A DNA stretch of 64,000 bases, from assembly GCF_001293685.1 (NCBI RefSeq), contig NZ_BCAG01000003.1:248001-312000 (forward strand), written 5' to 3'. The position numbers and the translations under genes are program-made. How positions within the stretch are numbered: position 1 is the stretch's first letter; the number at the start of each line of letters is the position of its first letter. The notes beneath the pieces were generated by a model that saw only the letters and a list, made by a program, of their open reading frames with translations, was not told the origin of the DNA and ran no database searches. This DNA is from Desulfatitalea tepidiphila (GTDB lineage Bacteria; Desulfobacterota; Desulfobacteria; Desulfobacterales; Desulfosarcinaceae). Of this stretch, positions 36,384-44,958 are shown one piece after another.

Positions 36384-38528
36384 TCATTCGTTTTGAATCC
36401 CGAGTTTCCGCAGTTTCAAATAGAGGGTTTTGCGCTCGATACCGAGAATCGACGCCACCCGCGTGCGGTTCCACTGGTGGCGATTGAGCAGGGAAAAGAG
36501 GTAGGCCCGTTCAAACTCCTGAACCGCATCGCGCAGCGGCCCTTCTCCCGGGCGCACCGTCACCGGCACATTTTCCGTGCCCCCACTGCCCGATTGGCCC
36601 TGGAAATCCATAAAATCTAAAGAGTTAAAGCTCATGTAGCGCTGGATCGTATTTTCCAGCTGGCGGACATTGCCCGGCCAACCATAGTTGATGAGCGTCT
36701 CCAGCTCATGGCCGCGCAGGGTGTTGACCCCCTGCTCCTTGCCGTACTTGGCCAGAAAGTGATCCACCAGCAGGGGGATGTCTTCGCGGCGCTCGCGAAG
36801 CGGCGGCAGCTGGATGGGGAAGATGTGGATGCGATAAAAAAAATCCTCGCGCATGCGTCCCTTTTCCAGCAGTTGCACCAGGCCTTTGTTGGTGGCGCTG
36901 ATGATGCGCGCGCGGCTTTTTTGGGTCTCGAGTCCGCCTATGGGGGTATAGCCGCCGCCTTCGAGCACCCGCAGCAGCTTGACCTGCATCTCTTCCTTGA
37001 TTTCGCCCAGTTCGTCGAGAAAGAGCGTGCCGTCGTCCGCGTAGTCGAACAGGCCCGGTTTGGTCTGATCCGCTCCGGTAAACGCCCCCTTTTTATATCC
37101 GAAAAATTCGCTCTCCATCAGATGGGGCGGGATGGCGCCGCAGTTGACCGGCACGAAACGACGGCCGCCGCGTTCGCTCAGATCGTGAATGGCCCGCGCC
37201 ACCAGCTCTTTGCCGGTGCCCGATTCGCCGTAGATGATCACGTTGGCGTCGGTGGCCGCGGCCCTGAGAATCAACTCGTAGACCTTCTGCATGGCCGCGC
37301 TTTTGCCCACGATGTCGCCGAACCGGTAGCGCTCCTTGATGGCGGCCCGCAGGCGGATGTTCTCCTGCTGCAGGCGCGCCTCCTTTTCCTTGAGGTCGAG
37401 TTCGGCCTGCTTGCGCTTGTGAATATCCACGATCACGGTCTGGCGCTCGGCCACCGCGTCGTTGGCACCGAAAATCGGTGACCCCACGGCAAAATACCAG
37501 CGGCCGTCGATGGGGTTGAGGAACTCGCGATGCACCGTTTCACCCCTGAACACCTCTTCCTGGCCGCACCAGGGGCAAGGTGCGTCCAGACGGAAAATGG
37601 CCTCGTGGCACAAAAGGCCGAGACACTCCTGGCCGATGACCGCGCGCAGGGTCTTGTTGGCAAAGGTCAGGCGCCGATCCCGCGAACAGGCATAGGCGAA
37701 CCCGCCGAACGCCTCGAGGATGCCACTGAGTTTCGATTCGCTGGAACGCAGGTTGCGCTCGGCCTGCTTCAGTGAGGTGATGTCGACGAGCGATGCCACG
37801 CTGCGGTCGGTGCCCGTGATCATGCCCACCCGCAGCCAGATATTTTTGATATTGCCGAAATTGTCCCGCAACTTGAACTCATACTCGACCGGAACCTGTT
37901 CCGGGTGGTGGCGGCGCATACGGTGATAGCGCAGCATCCGGTCGCGGTCCTCCTCGTCGGCGATCACCGACGTCCAGGTCATCTTACCCTCGATCTCCTC
38001 CTTGGTGAAACCCAGCATCTGGGCAAATCCCGCGTTGGCCATGGAAATGGTCGTGTCCTGCTCGATGATGATGGTGCCGGCGCCCGTATTTTCAAAGACG
38101 CTGCGGTATTGCGCCTCCCGTTTTTCCAGGGTTCGGGCAATGTCGATCTCCTGGGACATGTCCTGCACGAAGCTGTCCAGGTAATCGATGCTGCCGTCTG
38201 GCCGCCGGGCCGTGCGCACATGCACGCGGCAGGGCAGGGCCGTGCCGTCCTTGCGGCGGAAACGGTTTTCGAACATGTAGGGTTGATTTTGGGACAGAAT
38301 CGTCTCGACGAAGGCCTGGCGGCTCTGGGGGATCGCATAGGAGTTGCCGACAAAATGGCCGGCCGCCTCGATGTATTCTGCGGCCGACCCATAGCCCAGC
38401 ATGCGGGCCATGGCCGGATTGGCATTGATGATCGTGCCATCCAGCCGGGTCTGCAGGATGCCGATGGGAGCATGCTCGAAAAGCTGCTCGTAGTAATCGC
38501 TGCCCGGGATGTCGAAAGCGGGTTTCAT
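36384..38528 (-). CDS. Sigma-54 activator with multiple PAS domains
   Basis: Enhancer-binding protein of 714 residues. Three PAS-type sensory segments lie at about 13-130, 140-265 and 270-400; the third contains a Cys-rich loop APCPWCGQEEVF. A short coiled coil precedes the AAA+ domain with GESGTGKE and GAFTGA, and a Fis-type HTH ends the protein (RVASILGIERKTLYLKLRKL). ATG 38528 has AGGAG; the longer open frame upstream runs into a palindromic repeat and is not protein-like. It sits between the acyl-CoA synthetase and the dehydratase-like gene and is a second candidate regulator of this acid-degradation module. Confidence 0.92.
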   Translation of the reverse strand: MKPAFDIPGSDYYEQLFEHAPIGILQTRLDGTIINANPAMARMLGYGSAAEYIEAAGHFVGNSYAIPQSRQAFVETILSQNQPYMFENRFRRKDGTALPCRVHVRTARRPDGSIDYLDSFVQDMSQEIDIARTLEKREAQYRSVFENTGAGTIIIEQDTTISMANAGFAQMLGFTKEEIEGKMTWTSVIADEEDRDRMLRYHRMRRHHPEQVPVEYEFKLRDNFGNIKNIWLRVGMITGTDRSVASLVDITSLKQAERNLRSSESKLSGILEAFGGFAYACSRDRRLTFANKTLRAVIGQECLGLLCHEAIFRLDAPCPWCGQEEVFRGETVHREFLNPIDGRWYFAVGSPIFGANDAVAERQTVIVDIHKRKQAELDLKEKEARLQQENIRLRAAIKERYRFGDIVGKSAAMQKVYELILRAAATDANVIIYGESGTGKELVARAIHDLSERGGRRFVPVNCGAIPPHLMESEFFGYKKGAFTGADQTKPGLFDYADDGTLFLDELGEIKEEMQVKLLRVLEGGGYTPIGGLETQKSRARIISATNKGLVQLLEKGRMREDFFYRIHIFPIQLPPLRERREDIPLLVDHFLAKYGKEQGVNTLRGHELETLINYGWPGNVRQLENTIQRYMSFNSLDFMDFQGQSGSGGTENVPVTVRPGEGPLRDAVQEFERAYLFSLLNRHQWNRTRVASILGIERKTLYLKLRKLGIQNE

Positions 38529-38544
38529 GGGGCTCCTTTTTCCA

Positions 38545-38707
38545 AGTGGTCGCGGGCAAAAATACAGTGACGCAACGAGATGGTCGAGGCGCCCGTCCCG
38601 TAAGGCGCGAGAAGCGAGAATAGCGGGCCTATTTGAGCGCCGAGCAACGCAGTCGGGACGGGATGCATCGGCCATCGAATGCCGCTGTATTTATGCTTGC
38701 GACTACT
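38545..38707. repeat. 163-bp nested palindromic element
   Basis: The outer arms 38545-38567 and 38685-38707 match in inverted orientation at 19 of 23 positions. Inner arms CCCGTCCCG (38592-38600) and CGGGACGGG (38654-38662) are perfect and extend imperfectly outward. It has no credible ORF and the same concentric design as the elements at 9401 and 60362, though a different sequence. It takes up much of the 447-bp divergent gap. Confidence 0.65.
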
Positions 38708-38832
38708 AAGCCATCTCAAAAAGCACCCCGGCATGCAAGACCAATTTTGACGGCGCCGTCCGGAAAGGACATTGGATTTTCGATGGTGGTTCAATTTTTG
38801 AGGTTGATTTCCGGCGGCAACCTGCTATTGTT

Positions 38833-38859
38833 TTCCGAGCGAGCGTTCGGAATTTTTTT
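38833..38859 (+). terminator. Intrinsic-terminator-like hairpin in the leader of the dehydratase-like gene
   Basis: TTCCGA (38833-38838) and TCGGAA (38847-38852) form a stem that can extend inward by a C-G and a G-U pair, followed by seven T residues (38853-38859). It points towards the gene at 38976, with no plus-strand gene before it in the gap. It could attenuate that gene or insulate it. No other promoter-like motif was recognised in 38708-38975. Confidence 0.55.
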
Positions 38860-38975
38860 GTGTTGGCTTTTTGGGCTCCGAGAGTGATGGGGTGGGGTCT
38901 ATCTCCGCCCTGTGGAAACCCGAACGCTGTAGAAATCCACCCTGCCCGATCGACCCAAAGAAAGGAAAGACCGCC

Positions 38976-40511
38976 ATGATCAGAACAGTCGAACAATACC
39001 TGGAGAGCCTGGACGACGGCCGCGAAATGTGGTGCATGGGGGAAAAGGTCAAGGATGTACGCACACACCCCACCCTCAGCGGCATCATCCGCATCGCGGC
39101 CCTGGACTACGTGCTGCCCCACCATCCGGACTACCGACACCTCTTCGTCACCCAGGACGAGGACGGCGAAGACGTTAACTACCTGCTGACCGCCCCCAGG
39201 AATTCCGAAGATCTTCTGCGCCGAAGGGAGTGCTTCGCCACGGCCATGCGCGCCGGGGGCGGGGTGCTGCTCCACTGCATGGGCGCCGACGCCCTGGCCG
39301 CCTTCACCGTGACGGCCAATGCCATGGACAAGGCCCTGGGCACCGACTATTCGGCGCGCGTGGAGAACTACCGACGGATACTCATGAAGCAGGACCTGGG
39401 CATCACCGGCGCCATCACCGACGTCAAAGGCGACCGCAGCCTGCACCCCTCCCAGCAGAAGCAGCACCCCGATTATTACCTGCGCGTGGTCGACCGCCAG
39501 AAGGAGGGCATCGTGGTGCGCGGCGCCAAGGTGCACATCAGCGCTTCGCCCTGCGCCAACGAACTGCTCTGCTCGCCGTGCCGCACGCACGGGGAGGCGG
39601 ACAAGGACTACGCCCTGGCCTTTGCCGTGCCGTGCAACGCCAAGGGGGTCAAGATGCTGGCCGTGGAGCCGGTCACCCGCACCTATGGCGCCGAAGGGCT
39701 CTTCGACTACCCCAAGACCAGCGCCCTGCAGCCCACCGAGTGCCTGATCGTCTTCGACGACGTCTTCGTGCCCTGGGAGCGGGTCTTCATGTGCGGTGAG
39801 TGGCAGTTCTCGCGCACACTGGCTTACGCCTTCGGCAGCTACCACCGCCTTTTCGGCACCTGCAAGATGATCGGCAAGCTCGAGGCCATCACCGGTGCCG
39901 CGGCCCTGGTGGCCGACTACAACGGTGTGGCCCAGGTCGACCATGTGCGCAAGAAGCTGGCCTGGATGGCCATGATCACTCACATGACCGCCGAGCTGGG
40001 CAAGGCCGCCTGCATCGACCCGGTCAAGGAGTTCGGCATGGAGGTGGCCATGCCCAACCCCATGTCCATCAATGCCGCCAAGTTCACCTTCGCCAGCAAC
40101 TTCCACCAGATGTGCCAGCATCTGCAGGACATCGCCGGCGGCCTGTGCACCACCGTGCCGGCCTACCGCGACTGGCAGAACAGCGACATCCAGCCCTACA
40201 TCGAAAAGTATCTCAGCGCCGTGGACGGGGTGCCCACCGAGCACCGCTTGCGCCTCATGCGCCTGATCAAGGACGTAACCTGCAACTACTGGCAGATCGA
40301 CACCATCCACGGCGAAGGCTCCATGGCCGCCCAACAGATGCACCTATACGGAAGCGCCGACTGGAACAAACTCAAGGCTGCCGCCAAGCGCGCCGCCCAC
40401 ATCGACGGCTGGCAGGACGACCCCACCTACGGCCGCCTGGTGAGCGCCGAGGATGTGCCTATGCCGCCCGTGGACGAAAGCTATGTCAGCTTTCCCAAAG
40501 CATTGAAGTAG
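38976..40511 (+). CDS. 4-hydroxybutyryl-CoA dehydratase/HpaB-family flavoprotein
   Basis: Flavin-dependent enzyme of 511 residues in the family that includes 4-hydroxybutyryl-CoA dehydratase (AbfD) and 4-hydroxyphenylacetate 3-monooxygenase. It has the N-terminal DGREMWCMGEKVKDV, DYSARVENYRR, VRGAKVHIS and FDDVFVPWERVF blocks. Of the AbfD cluster ligands as I remember them (Cys99, Cys103, His292, Cys299), counterparts are seen for Cys101, His290 and Cys296; the second Cys is replaced (Asp105) and His-Cys spacing is one residue short. The cluster may therefore be absent or altered, so the dehydratase reaction is uncertain. ATG 38976 follows AAAGGAAAG. Confidence 0.8.
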   Translation: MIRTVEQYLESLDDGREMWCMGEKVKDVRTHPTLSGIIRIAALDYVLPHHPDYRHLFVTQDEDGEDVNYLLTAPRNSEDLLRRRECFATAMRAGGGVLLHCMGADALAAFTVTANAMDKALGTDYSARVENYRRILMKQDLGITGAITDVKGDRSLHPSQQKQHPDYYLRVVDRQKEGIVVRGAKVHISASPCANELLCSPCRTHGEADKDYALAFAVPCNAKGVKMLAVEPVTRTYGAEGLFDYPKTSALQPTECLIVFDDVFVPWERVFMCGEWQFSRTLAYAFGSYHRLFGTCKMIGKLEAITGAAALVADYNGVAQVDHVRKKLAWMAMITHMTAELGKAACIDPVKEFGMEVAMPNPMSINAAKFTFASNFHQMCQHLQDIAGGLCTTVPAYRDWQNSDIQPYIEKYLSAVDGVPTEHRLRLMRLIKDVTCNYWQIDTIHGEGSMAAQQMHLYGSADWNKLKAAAKRAAHIDGWQDDPTYGRLVSAEDVPMPPVDESYVSFPKALK

Positions 40512-40844
40512 GCCACCTCAAATCTTGATGTATGGATTGAGCTCTCACCGGAAAATGCCGATAAGGTTATTAAGGCGCTCGAAGAATTTGGTTTTGGATC
40601 ATTGGGGCTCAACCCCGAAGATTTCCTTGAAAGCGACCAGATTATCCAACTTGGTTATCCTCCGAACAGAATCGATATTTTGACGTCCTTAAAAGAAATA
40701 AAATTTGAGGACTGCTATAAAGCAAGGGTTGAGGTTGATATCAAAGGTCTCAAAATAAATTTTATTGATCTTCAAAATCTGAAGCATAATAAACGGGCTA
40801 CTGGTCGTCCGCAAGACTTGGCCGATGCGGAGAATTTAGAATAA
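40512..40844 (+). pseudogene. 5'-truncated nucleotidyltransferase remnant
   Basis: Directly after the TAG of the dehydratase-like gene, in the same frame, an open stretch of 110 codons begins TSNLDVWIELSPENADK and continues KALEEFGFGSLGL and GYPPNRIDIL, ending TGRPQDLADAENLE. This is the pattern of small MNT/DUF6036-like nucleotidyltransferases (often near antitoxin or DNA-associated loci), from the DxD metal motif onward. The N-terminal GG[ST] strand and a start codon are missing. Base composition is more AT-rich than the upstream gene. The join with the dehydratase stop looks like a recombination scar. Confidence 0.7.
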
Positions 40845-41053
40845 TCCAAGCTGAACGGCCAACATGTCGCTGGTCGGGACGGCGAGGATCATTGCCCCCC
40901 ACAGCTCGTCATCAGGCTTTGAGAGTGATTCCCAGAACCAGATGATACTCGCTACGTGGATAAGAACTGAGAGAACAACACAAGGAGCCGATTTGCAGGG
41001 TGTTGCCAGGACGATTACCCACAGAAATCTGAAAGACTGCAAACAAGTCGGTT

Positions 41054-42247
41054 ATGCGTAAAAGAAAGGGCCTCATGCTTAGCCAGGACAGGATCCGACA
41101 GTTGCAAGGCAAAATAGACGGTGAAGGACTGGGCTGCGCGCTGCTATTCTATTCAAGGGATATTTATTACTACACCGGGACCGCTCAACCATCATTTCTG
41201 CTTGTTTTGCCGGACCAATATTTTCTGTTCGTCAGAAGCGGATATGATTTCGCAATAAAAGACGTATTTATCAGCACAGAACATATTTACGAAGAACGGC
41301 GCCTCGAAACCATCTATGCGAAAATCTGTTCGGGTTTGAAAAACAGAAAGATTGCGACGGAACTGGATATCCTGCCGACAAAGCAGTATTTCGGGTACAA
41401 GAAAATCTTTGAAGGATGGGAGTTTTCGGATATTTCGCCGATGGTCCTCGAACAGCGGATGACAAAAGATCCATATGAGATTGAACAGATTAGAAAAGCC
41501 TGCATGGCTATTGACGCCGGACACAGGGCAGTGCTTTCCACGCTGCGGGAGGGCGTCACGGAACTCGAGCTGGCCGCCGCCGTCGAAAATGCCCACAGGC
41601 TTGCCGGGCATGAAGGGGTCTTTTTTATGAGGCTTCCTGATTTTTTCATGAGTCGAGGCCCGATCGGATCTGGCCCGAACCTGAGGAAATTCAGCGGCGT
41701 TGTTTATTCCGTCACCGGCGCAGGGCTCAGTCCGTCCGTTCCTGTGGGGCCTTCAATGAGAAGGATCGAAGTCGGGGATATGGCAGTGGTCGATATCCCT
41801 ACGTTCGTCAATGGATACCATGCCGATCAGACCAGAACCTATTTCCTTGGCCGATGCGGCTCAAGGCTCAGGGATAGATATGAAACACTGAAGGAGATTC
41901 ATGAATCCGTCATCGAAGGTATCCGTCCCGGAATGAGCGGGGACGATATTTACCGCACAGCGATGGAGAAGGCCGAGAAGCTGAAGGTCGCTGCAGAATT
42001 CCTGAGCTTCGGAAATGGAAAGCGAAGTCATATGATCGGTCACGGACTCGGCCTGGAAATCAACGAGCCCCCGATCATTTCCGCCGGCAGCAGCGCAAAG
42101 ATCCTGGAAAATTACATACTGGGCATCGAGATGCACCTGTTGGATGAAGAGGCGGGCGCCATGAAACTGGAGGATACGGTACTGGTCGGAAGGCACGGGA
42201 ATGAAATTCTCACAGTAAGTGCCAGGGAGCTTGGCGAAGTCTTTTAA
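41054..42247 (+). CDS. M24-family metallopeptidase (Xaa-Pro aminopeptidase-like)
   Basis: Predicted cytosolic aminopeptidase of 397 residues with a creatinase-like N-terminal domain (about 1-150) and a pita-bread catalytic domain. The metal ligands appear intact: Asp in VVDIPTFVNGYHADQTRTY (two Asp), His in GHGLGLEINEPP, Glu in GIEMHL and Glu in KLEDTVLV. Start choice between ATG 41054 and ATG 41084 is open. The gene and both flanks are AT-richer than neighbouring DNA, and gene stumps lie on each side, suggesting import as part of a transferred segment. Substrate unknown. Confidence 0.88.
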   Translation: MRKRKGLMLSQDRIRQLQGKIDGEGLGCALLFYSRDIYYYTGTAQPSFLLVLPDQYFLFVRSGYDFAIKDVFISTEHIYEERRLETIYAKICSGLKNRKIATELDILPTKQYFGYKKIFEGWEFSDISPMVLEQRMTKDPYEIEQIRKACMAIDAGHRAVLSTLREGVTELELAAAVENAHRLAGHEGVFFMRLPDFFMSRGPIGSGPNLRKFSGVVYSVTGAGLSPSVPVGPSMRRIEVGDMAVVDIPTFVNGYHADQTRTYFLGRCGSRLRDRYETLKEIHESVIEGIRPGMSGDDIYRTAMEKAEKLKVAAEFLSFGNGKRSHMIGHGLGLEINEPPIISAGSSAKILENYILGIEMHLLDEEAGAMKLEDTVLVGRHGNEILTVSARELGEVF

Positions 42248-42450
42248 AAGCCACTCGTGCAGCATGGGAAAAAGCAGCCGGTTTGTCTGCATCCGGTACG
42301 CGCGCATTTGCCGCCATCAAATCTTCTCGTACCGAGGCAATAAGGGAAAAATATGAAAAGAATTATAAATCCCGGAATGAGATTTTCCTGGATTGCTGGT
42401 TCAGTGAGTCGACCCAGAGAATACTGAAAGATGCATCTCAGAAATTCTGA
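42244..42450 (+). pseudogene. C-terminal stump of an enoyl-CoA hydratase/isomerase
   Basis: In a frame overlapping the M24 stop, about 68 codons read KATRAAWEKAAGLSASGTRA, then FAAIKSSRTEAIREKYEKN and LDCWFSESTQRILKDASQKF, ending in TGA at 42448-42450. The AFAAIK and FxSExxQ pattern is that of the C-terminal helices of crotonase-fold proteins. The whole N-terminal catalytic core and start codon are absent. Together with the stump at 40512 it brackets the M24 gene. Confidence 0.65.
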
Positions 42451-42470
42451 CAACAGAAAGGGGTAGCTAC

Positions 42471-43085
42471 ATGTTCAGCACAGAGTTTTTGCTGACTTCA
42501 CTAGTGGTCGTTTTAATACCCGGTACGGGTGTGATCTATACGGTTTCCACCGGGCTTTTCAGCGGTTGGCGATCGAGCATCGCCGCCGCATTCGGCTGCA
42601 CGACCGGCATTCTCCCCCATTTGGCGGCAAGTATTCTGGGGCTGTCCGCCATCCTCCACATGAGCGCCTTGGCCTTTCAGGTCGTTAAATATGCGGGCGT
42701 AACCTATCTCCTGTATCTGTCCTGGTCCATGTGGCGTGAAACGGGGTCGCTGCAGGTCAACTCACCCGAATCGACCAGAACTCTGTGGCAAATCGTTGTA
42801 AAGGGCTTCTTGATCAATATCCTCAACCCGAAATTATCCATATTTTTCCTGGCGTTCCTACCGCTGTTCGTCTCACCGGATGTATCATCCCCCATGATCC
42901 AGATGTTGATCCTGAGTGCCGCATTCATGGCGATGACCCTGGTCGTATTTATTCTATACGGAATTTCGGCTCATTATGTCCGCACCTATATCGTTAACTC
43001 CACGAACGTCGCCACTTGGCTGCAAAGATCGTTTGCTGCCATTTTCGCTGCCCTGGGCGTAAAACTGGCCCTGACAGAGCAATAG
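42471..43085 (+). CDS. LysE/RhtB-family amino acid exporter
   Basis: Inner-membrane exporter of 204 residues with about six TM helices. The N-terminal signature LIPGTGVIYTVSTGLFSGWRS resembles the family PGP motif with G-T in place of G-P. The segment KYAGVTYLLYLSW and the later NPKLSIFFLAFLP are typical of RhtB proteins. ATG 42471 is preceded by AAAGGGG. It follows the crotonase stump by 20 bp. The exported substrate (an amino acid or homoserine lactone type) is not predictable. Confidence 0.9.
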   Translation: MFSTEFLLTSLVVVLIPGTGVIYTVSTGLFSGWRSSIAAAFGCTTGILPHLAASILGLSAILHMSALAFQVVKYAGVTYLLYLSWSMWRETGSLQVNSPESTRTLWQIVVKGFLINILNPKLSIFFLAFLPLFVSPDVSSPMIQMLILSAAFMAMTLVVFILYGISAHYVRTYIVNSTNVATWLQRSFAAIFAALGVKLALTEQ

Positions 43086-43126
43086 AAACAAGAGCGACAC
43101 GTATACCCCCTTTGCGCAGGTTCTTG

Positions 43127-43747
43127 ATGAAAATCTTACTCATTTTGGCCCATCCGGATCCAGACAGTTTCAACGCAGCCATTGCCAGGCGATGCCGCGA
43201 TGTCCTCGCTGCAACTGGGCACACCGTCTTTTTCCACGATCTGTGCGCCGAGAAATTCGACCCGATACTCCCGGCGGATGAAATCCCGCGAGCTGCTCAA
43301 CTACCGGCGGCAATCCAAATGCATTGCGACGAGATCGCGACGGCAGACGGCATCATCATCGTGCATCCCAATTGGTGGGGGCAGCCGCCTGCGATTTTAA
43401 AAGGTTGGATCGATCGGGTCATCAGACCCGGTGTGGCCTATGCGTTCCTCGAAGGCGACGCCGGCGAGGGCGTACCCGTTGGATTACTCCGGGCAACATC
43501 CGCCCTGGTGTTCAACACGGCCAACACCGAATCCACCAGGGAGCGCGACGTATTCAAAGACCCGCTCGAAACCCTCTGGCGGAACTGCATTTTCGGTCTT
43601 TGCGGCGTTTCGGAGGTTTTCAGAAGAACCTTCAGCATCATCGTGACCAGCAACGAACGACAACGAACTGCCTGGCTCTGCGAGGTCGAGGAAATTGTCC
43701 AACGGTATTATCCAACGGAGCTCGGGAGGGAAGTCGGGGAACGTTGA
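43127..43747 (+). CDS. Flavodoxin-fold NAD(P)H oxidoreductase
   Basis: Predicted FMN/FAD-dependent quinone reductase (MdaB/KefF/NQO type) of 206 residues. It starts MKILLILAHPDPDSFNAAIA, a typical flavin phosphate-binding loop, and has VHPNWWGQPPAILKGWIDRV, the family's dimer and active-site motif. ATG 43127 is chosen at the conserved N-terminus; the open frame extends upstream into lysE. It may protect from quinone redox stress. No partner transport gene (KefB/C) is adjacent. Confidence 0.88.
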   Translation: MKILLILAHPDPDSFNAAIARRCRDVLAATGHTVFFHDLCAEKFDPILPADEIPRAAQLPAAIQMHCDEIATADGIIIVHPNWWGQPPAILKGWIDRVIRPGVAYAFLEGDAGEGVPVGLLRATSALVFNTANTESTRERDVFKDPLETLWRNCIFGLCGVSEVFRRTFSIIVTSNERQRTAWLCEVEEIVQRYYPTELGREVGER

Positions 43748-43835
43748 CGGCAATTGGGACTATCGCAGGAAAACGCAGTTGCAGCGGGATAGCCGGTTAA
43801 AATGGAAGACGAAAGCCAGGCGTTGGGAGGGAAGC

Positions 43836-44285
43836 GTGGACGAGTGTATTTTTTGCAGGATTGTCAAAGGGGAGGTGCCGGCCAACGTCGTCTATGAGGA
43901 CGAGCTGACGCTGGCTTTCATGGATATCGGCCAAGTCAATCCCGGGCATACCATCGTGGCCCTGAAATCCCACGTTGCCCATATCTATAATATAGACGAC
44001 GCCCAGGCGGCTGCCGCCTTCATCACGGCCACGCGCATCGCCCAGGCGCTGAAAAAGGCCATGCAGCCCGCCGGGATGACGCTGCTTCAGGCCAACGAGG
44101 CGGCTGGGTGGCAGACGGTGTCCCACTTCCATATCCATGTCCTGCCGCGGCATGCGGACGACGGTGTGGGGCTCACCTGGCCGGCCAAGCATCCGCCGCG
44201 GGAAAAATTGGAGCGCTATGCCGCTCGCATCCGGGCGGCGATCGCGGAGACGTCGGCGGGCCGCCCGAGTGAACAGGCAACGTAA
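43836..44285 (+). CDS. HIT-family nucleotide hydrolase
   Basis: Histidine-triad protein of 149 residues that likely hydrolyses AMP-linked substrates. The zinc-type N-terminus MDECIFCRIVKGEVPA and the catalytic triad His97-Phe-His99-Ile-His101 are present. The start is a GTG at 43836 with GGAGG spaced six bases upstream. Upstream in-frame codons are not family-like. Confidence 0.92.
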   Translation: MDECIFCRIVKGEVPANVVYEDELTLAFMDIGQVNPGHTIVALKSHVAHIYNIDDAQAAAAFITATRIAQALKKAMQPAGMTLLQANEAAGWQTVSHFHIHVLPRHADDGVGLTWPAKHPPREKLERYAARIRAAIAETSAGRPSEQAT

Positions 44286-44325
44286 CAATTTACCCCCGTA
44301 AATTCATGAGAATGGATGAATCGAT

Positions 44326-44925
44326 ATGGCGCTTTTTTTGAGCCTGTGGATCAAGCTGTTTTTTGTACTCACGCCCTTTTTCGCACTCACCATGTTCCTC
44401 AGTCTGACCGAGGAGTATGACGAGCCCCGCCGCCGGAAGCTGGCCCTGACCGCAACAGTGGCCGTGGCCGCCATTTGTCTCATACTGTTTTTCGCCGGCC
44501 GGCAGATCTTCTCCCTCTTCGGCATCACCCTGGACGCCTTCCGCATCGGCGCCGGCGTGCTGCTTCTGCTTTCGGGCATCGGGCTGGTTCAGGGCAAAAC
44601 CCCGGCATCCAAGACGACCCCCGATGGCGACGTGACGGTGGTACCGCTGGCCATTCCCATCATCGTGGGGCCGGCTACCACGGGCACACTGCTCGTCCTG
44701 GGTGCGGAGTTGACCGCTTTGCCGGAGAAGGTCATGGGCGTGCTGGCGCTTCTGGCCTCGGTGGCCTGCATCGGCGCGGTGCTGCTCGCTGGCTCTCTGA
44801 TCCAGCGCGGCCTGGGCATCCGGGGCATCGCCATCCTGAGCAAATTGACCGGGTTGGTGCTGTCGGCCTTGGCGGCCCAGATGATCATGACCGGTGTTCA
44901 GGGTTTTCTGGGGATTGGAAATTAA
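44326..44925 (+). CDS. MarC-family integral membrane protein
   Basis: Protein of 199 residues with six predicted TM helices. It matches MarC/YchE: early FFVLTPFFALTMFLSLT, a charged loop EEYDEPRRRKLA, FRIGAGVLLLLSGIGLVQG and PLAIPIIVGPATTGTLLVLG. Function of the family is not established; the former antibiotic-resistance link was withdrawn. It converges on the dpp-type operon with 33 bp between stops. Confidence 0.9.
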   Translation: MALFLSLWIKLFFVLTPFFALTMFLSLTEEYDEPRRRKLALTATVAVAAICLILFFAGRQIFSLFGITLDAFRIGAGVLLLLSGIGLVQGKTPASKTTPDGDVTVVPLAIPIIVGPATTGTLLVLGAELTALPEKVMGVLALLASVACIGAVLLAGSLIQRGLGIRGIAILSKLTGLVLSALAAQMIMTGVQGFLGIGN

Positions 44926-44958
44926 AGAGAATCGATCCGCAAACATATCCTCAAGGGC

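Noticed and set aside
38706-40343. Long minus-strand open frame (545 codons) opposite the dehydratase-like gene
   Set aside because: The translation is low-complexity His/Gly/Val-rich antisense sequence, while the plus strand encodes a recognisable enzyme.
40509-40844. The dehydratase-like gene extended through its TAG into the same-frame stretch
   Set aside because: The downstream codons match a nucleotidyltransferase, not the dehydratase family, whose normal end is before the TAG; a gene remnant explains it better than readthrough or pyrrolysine.
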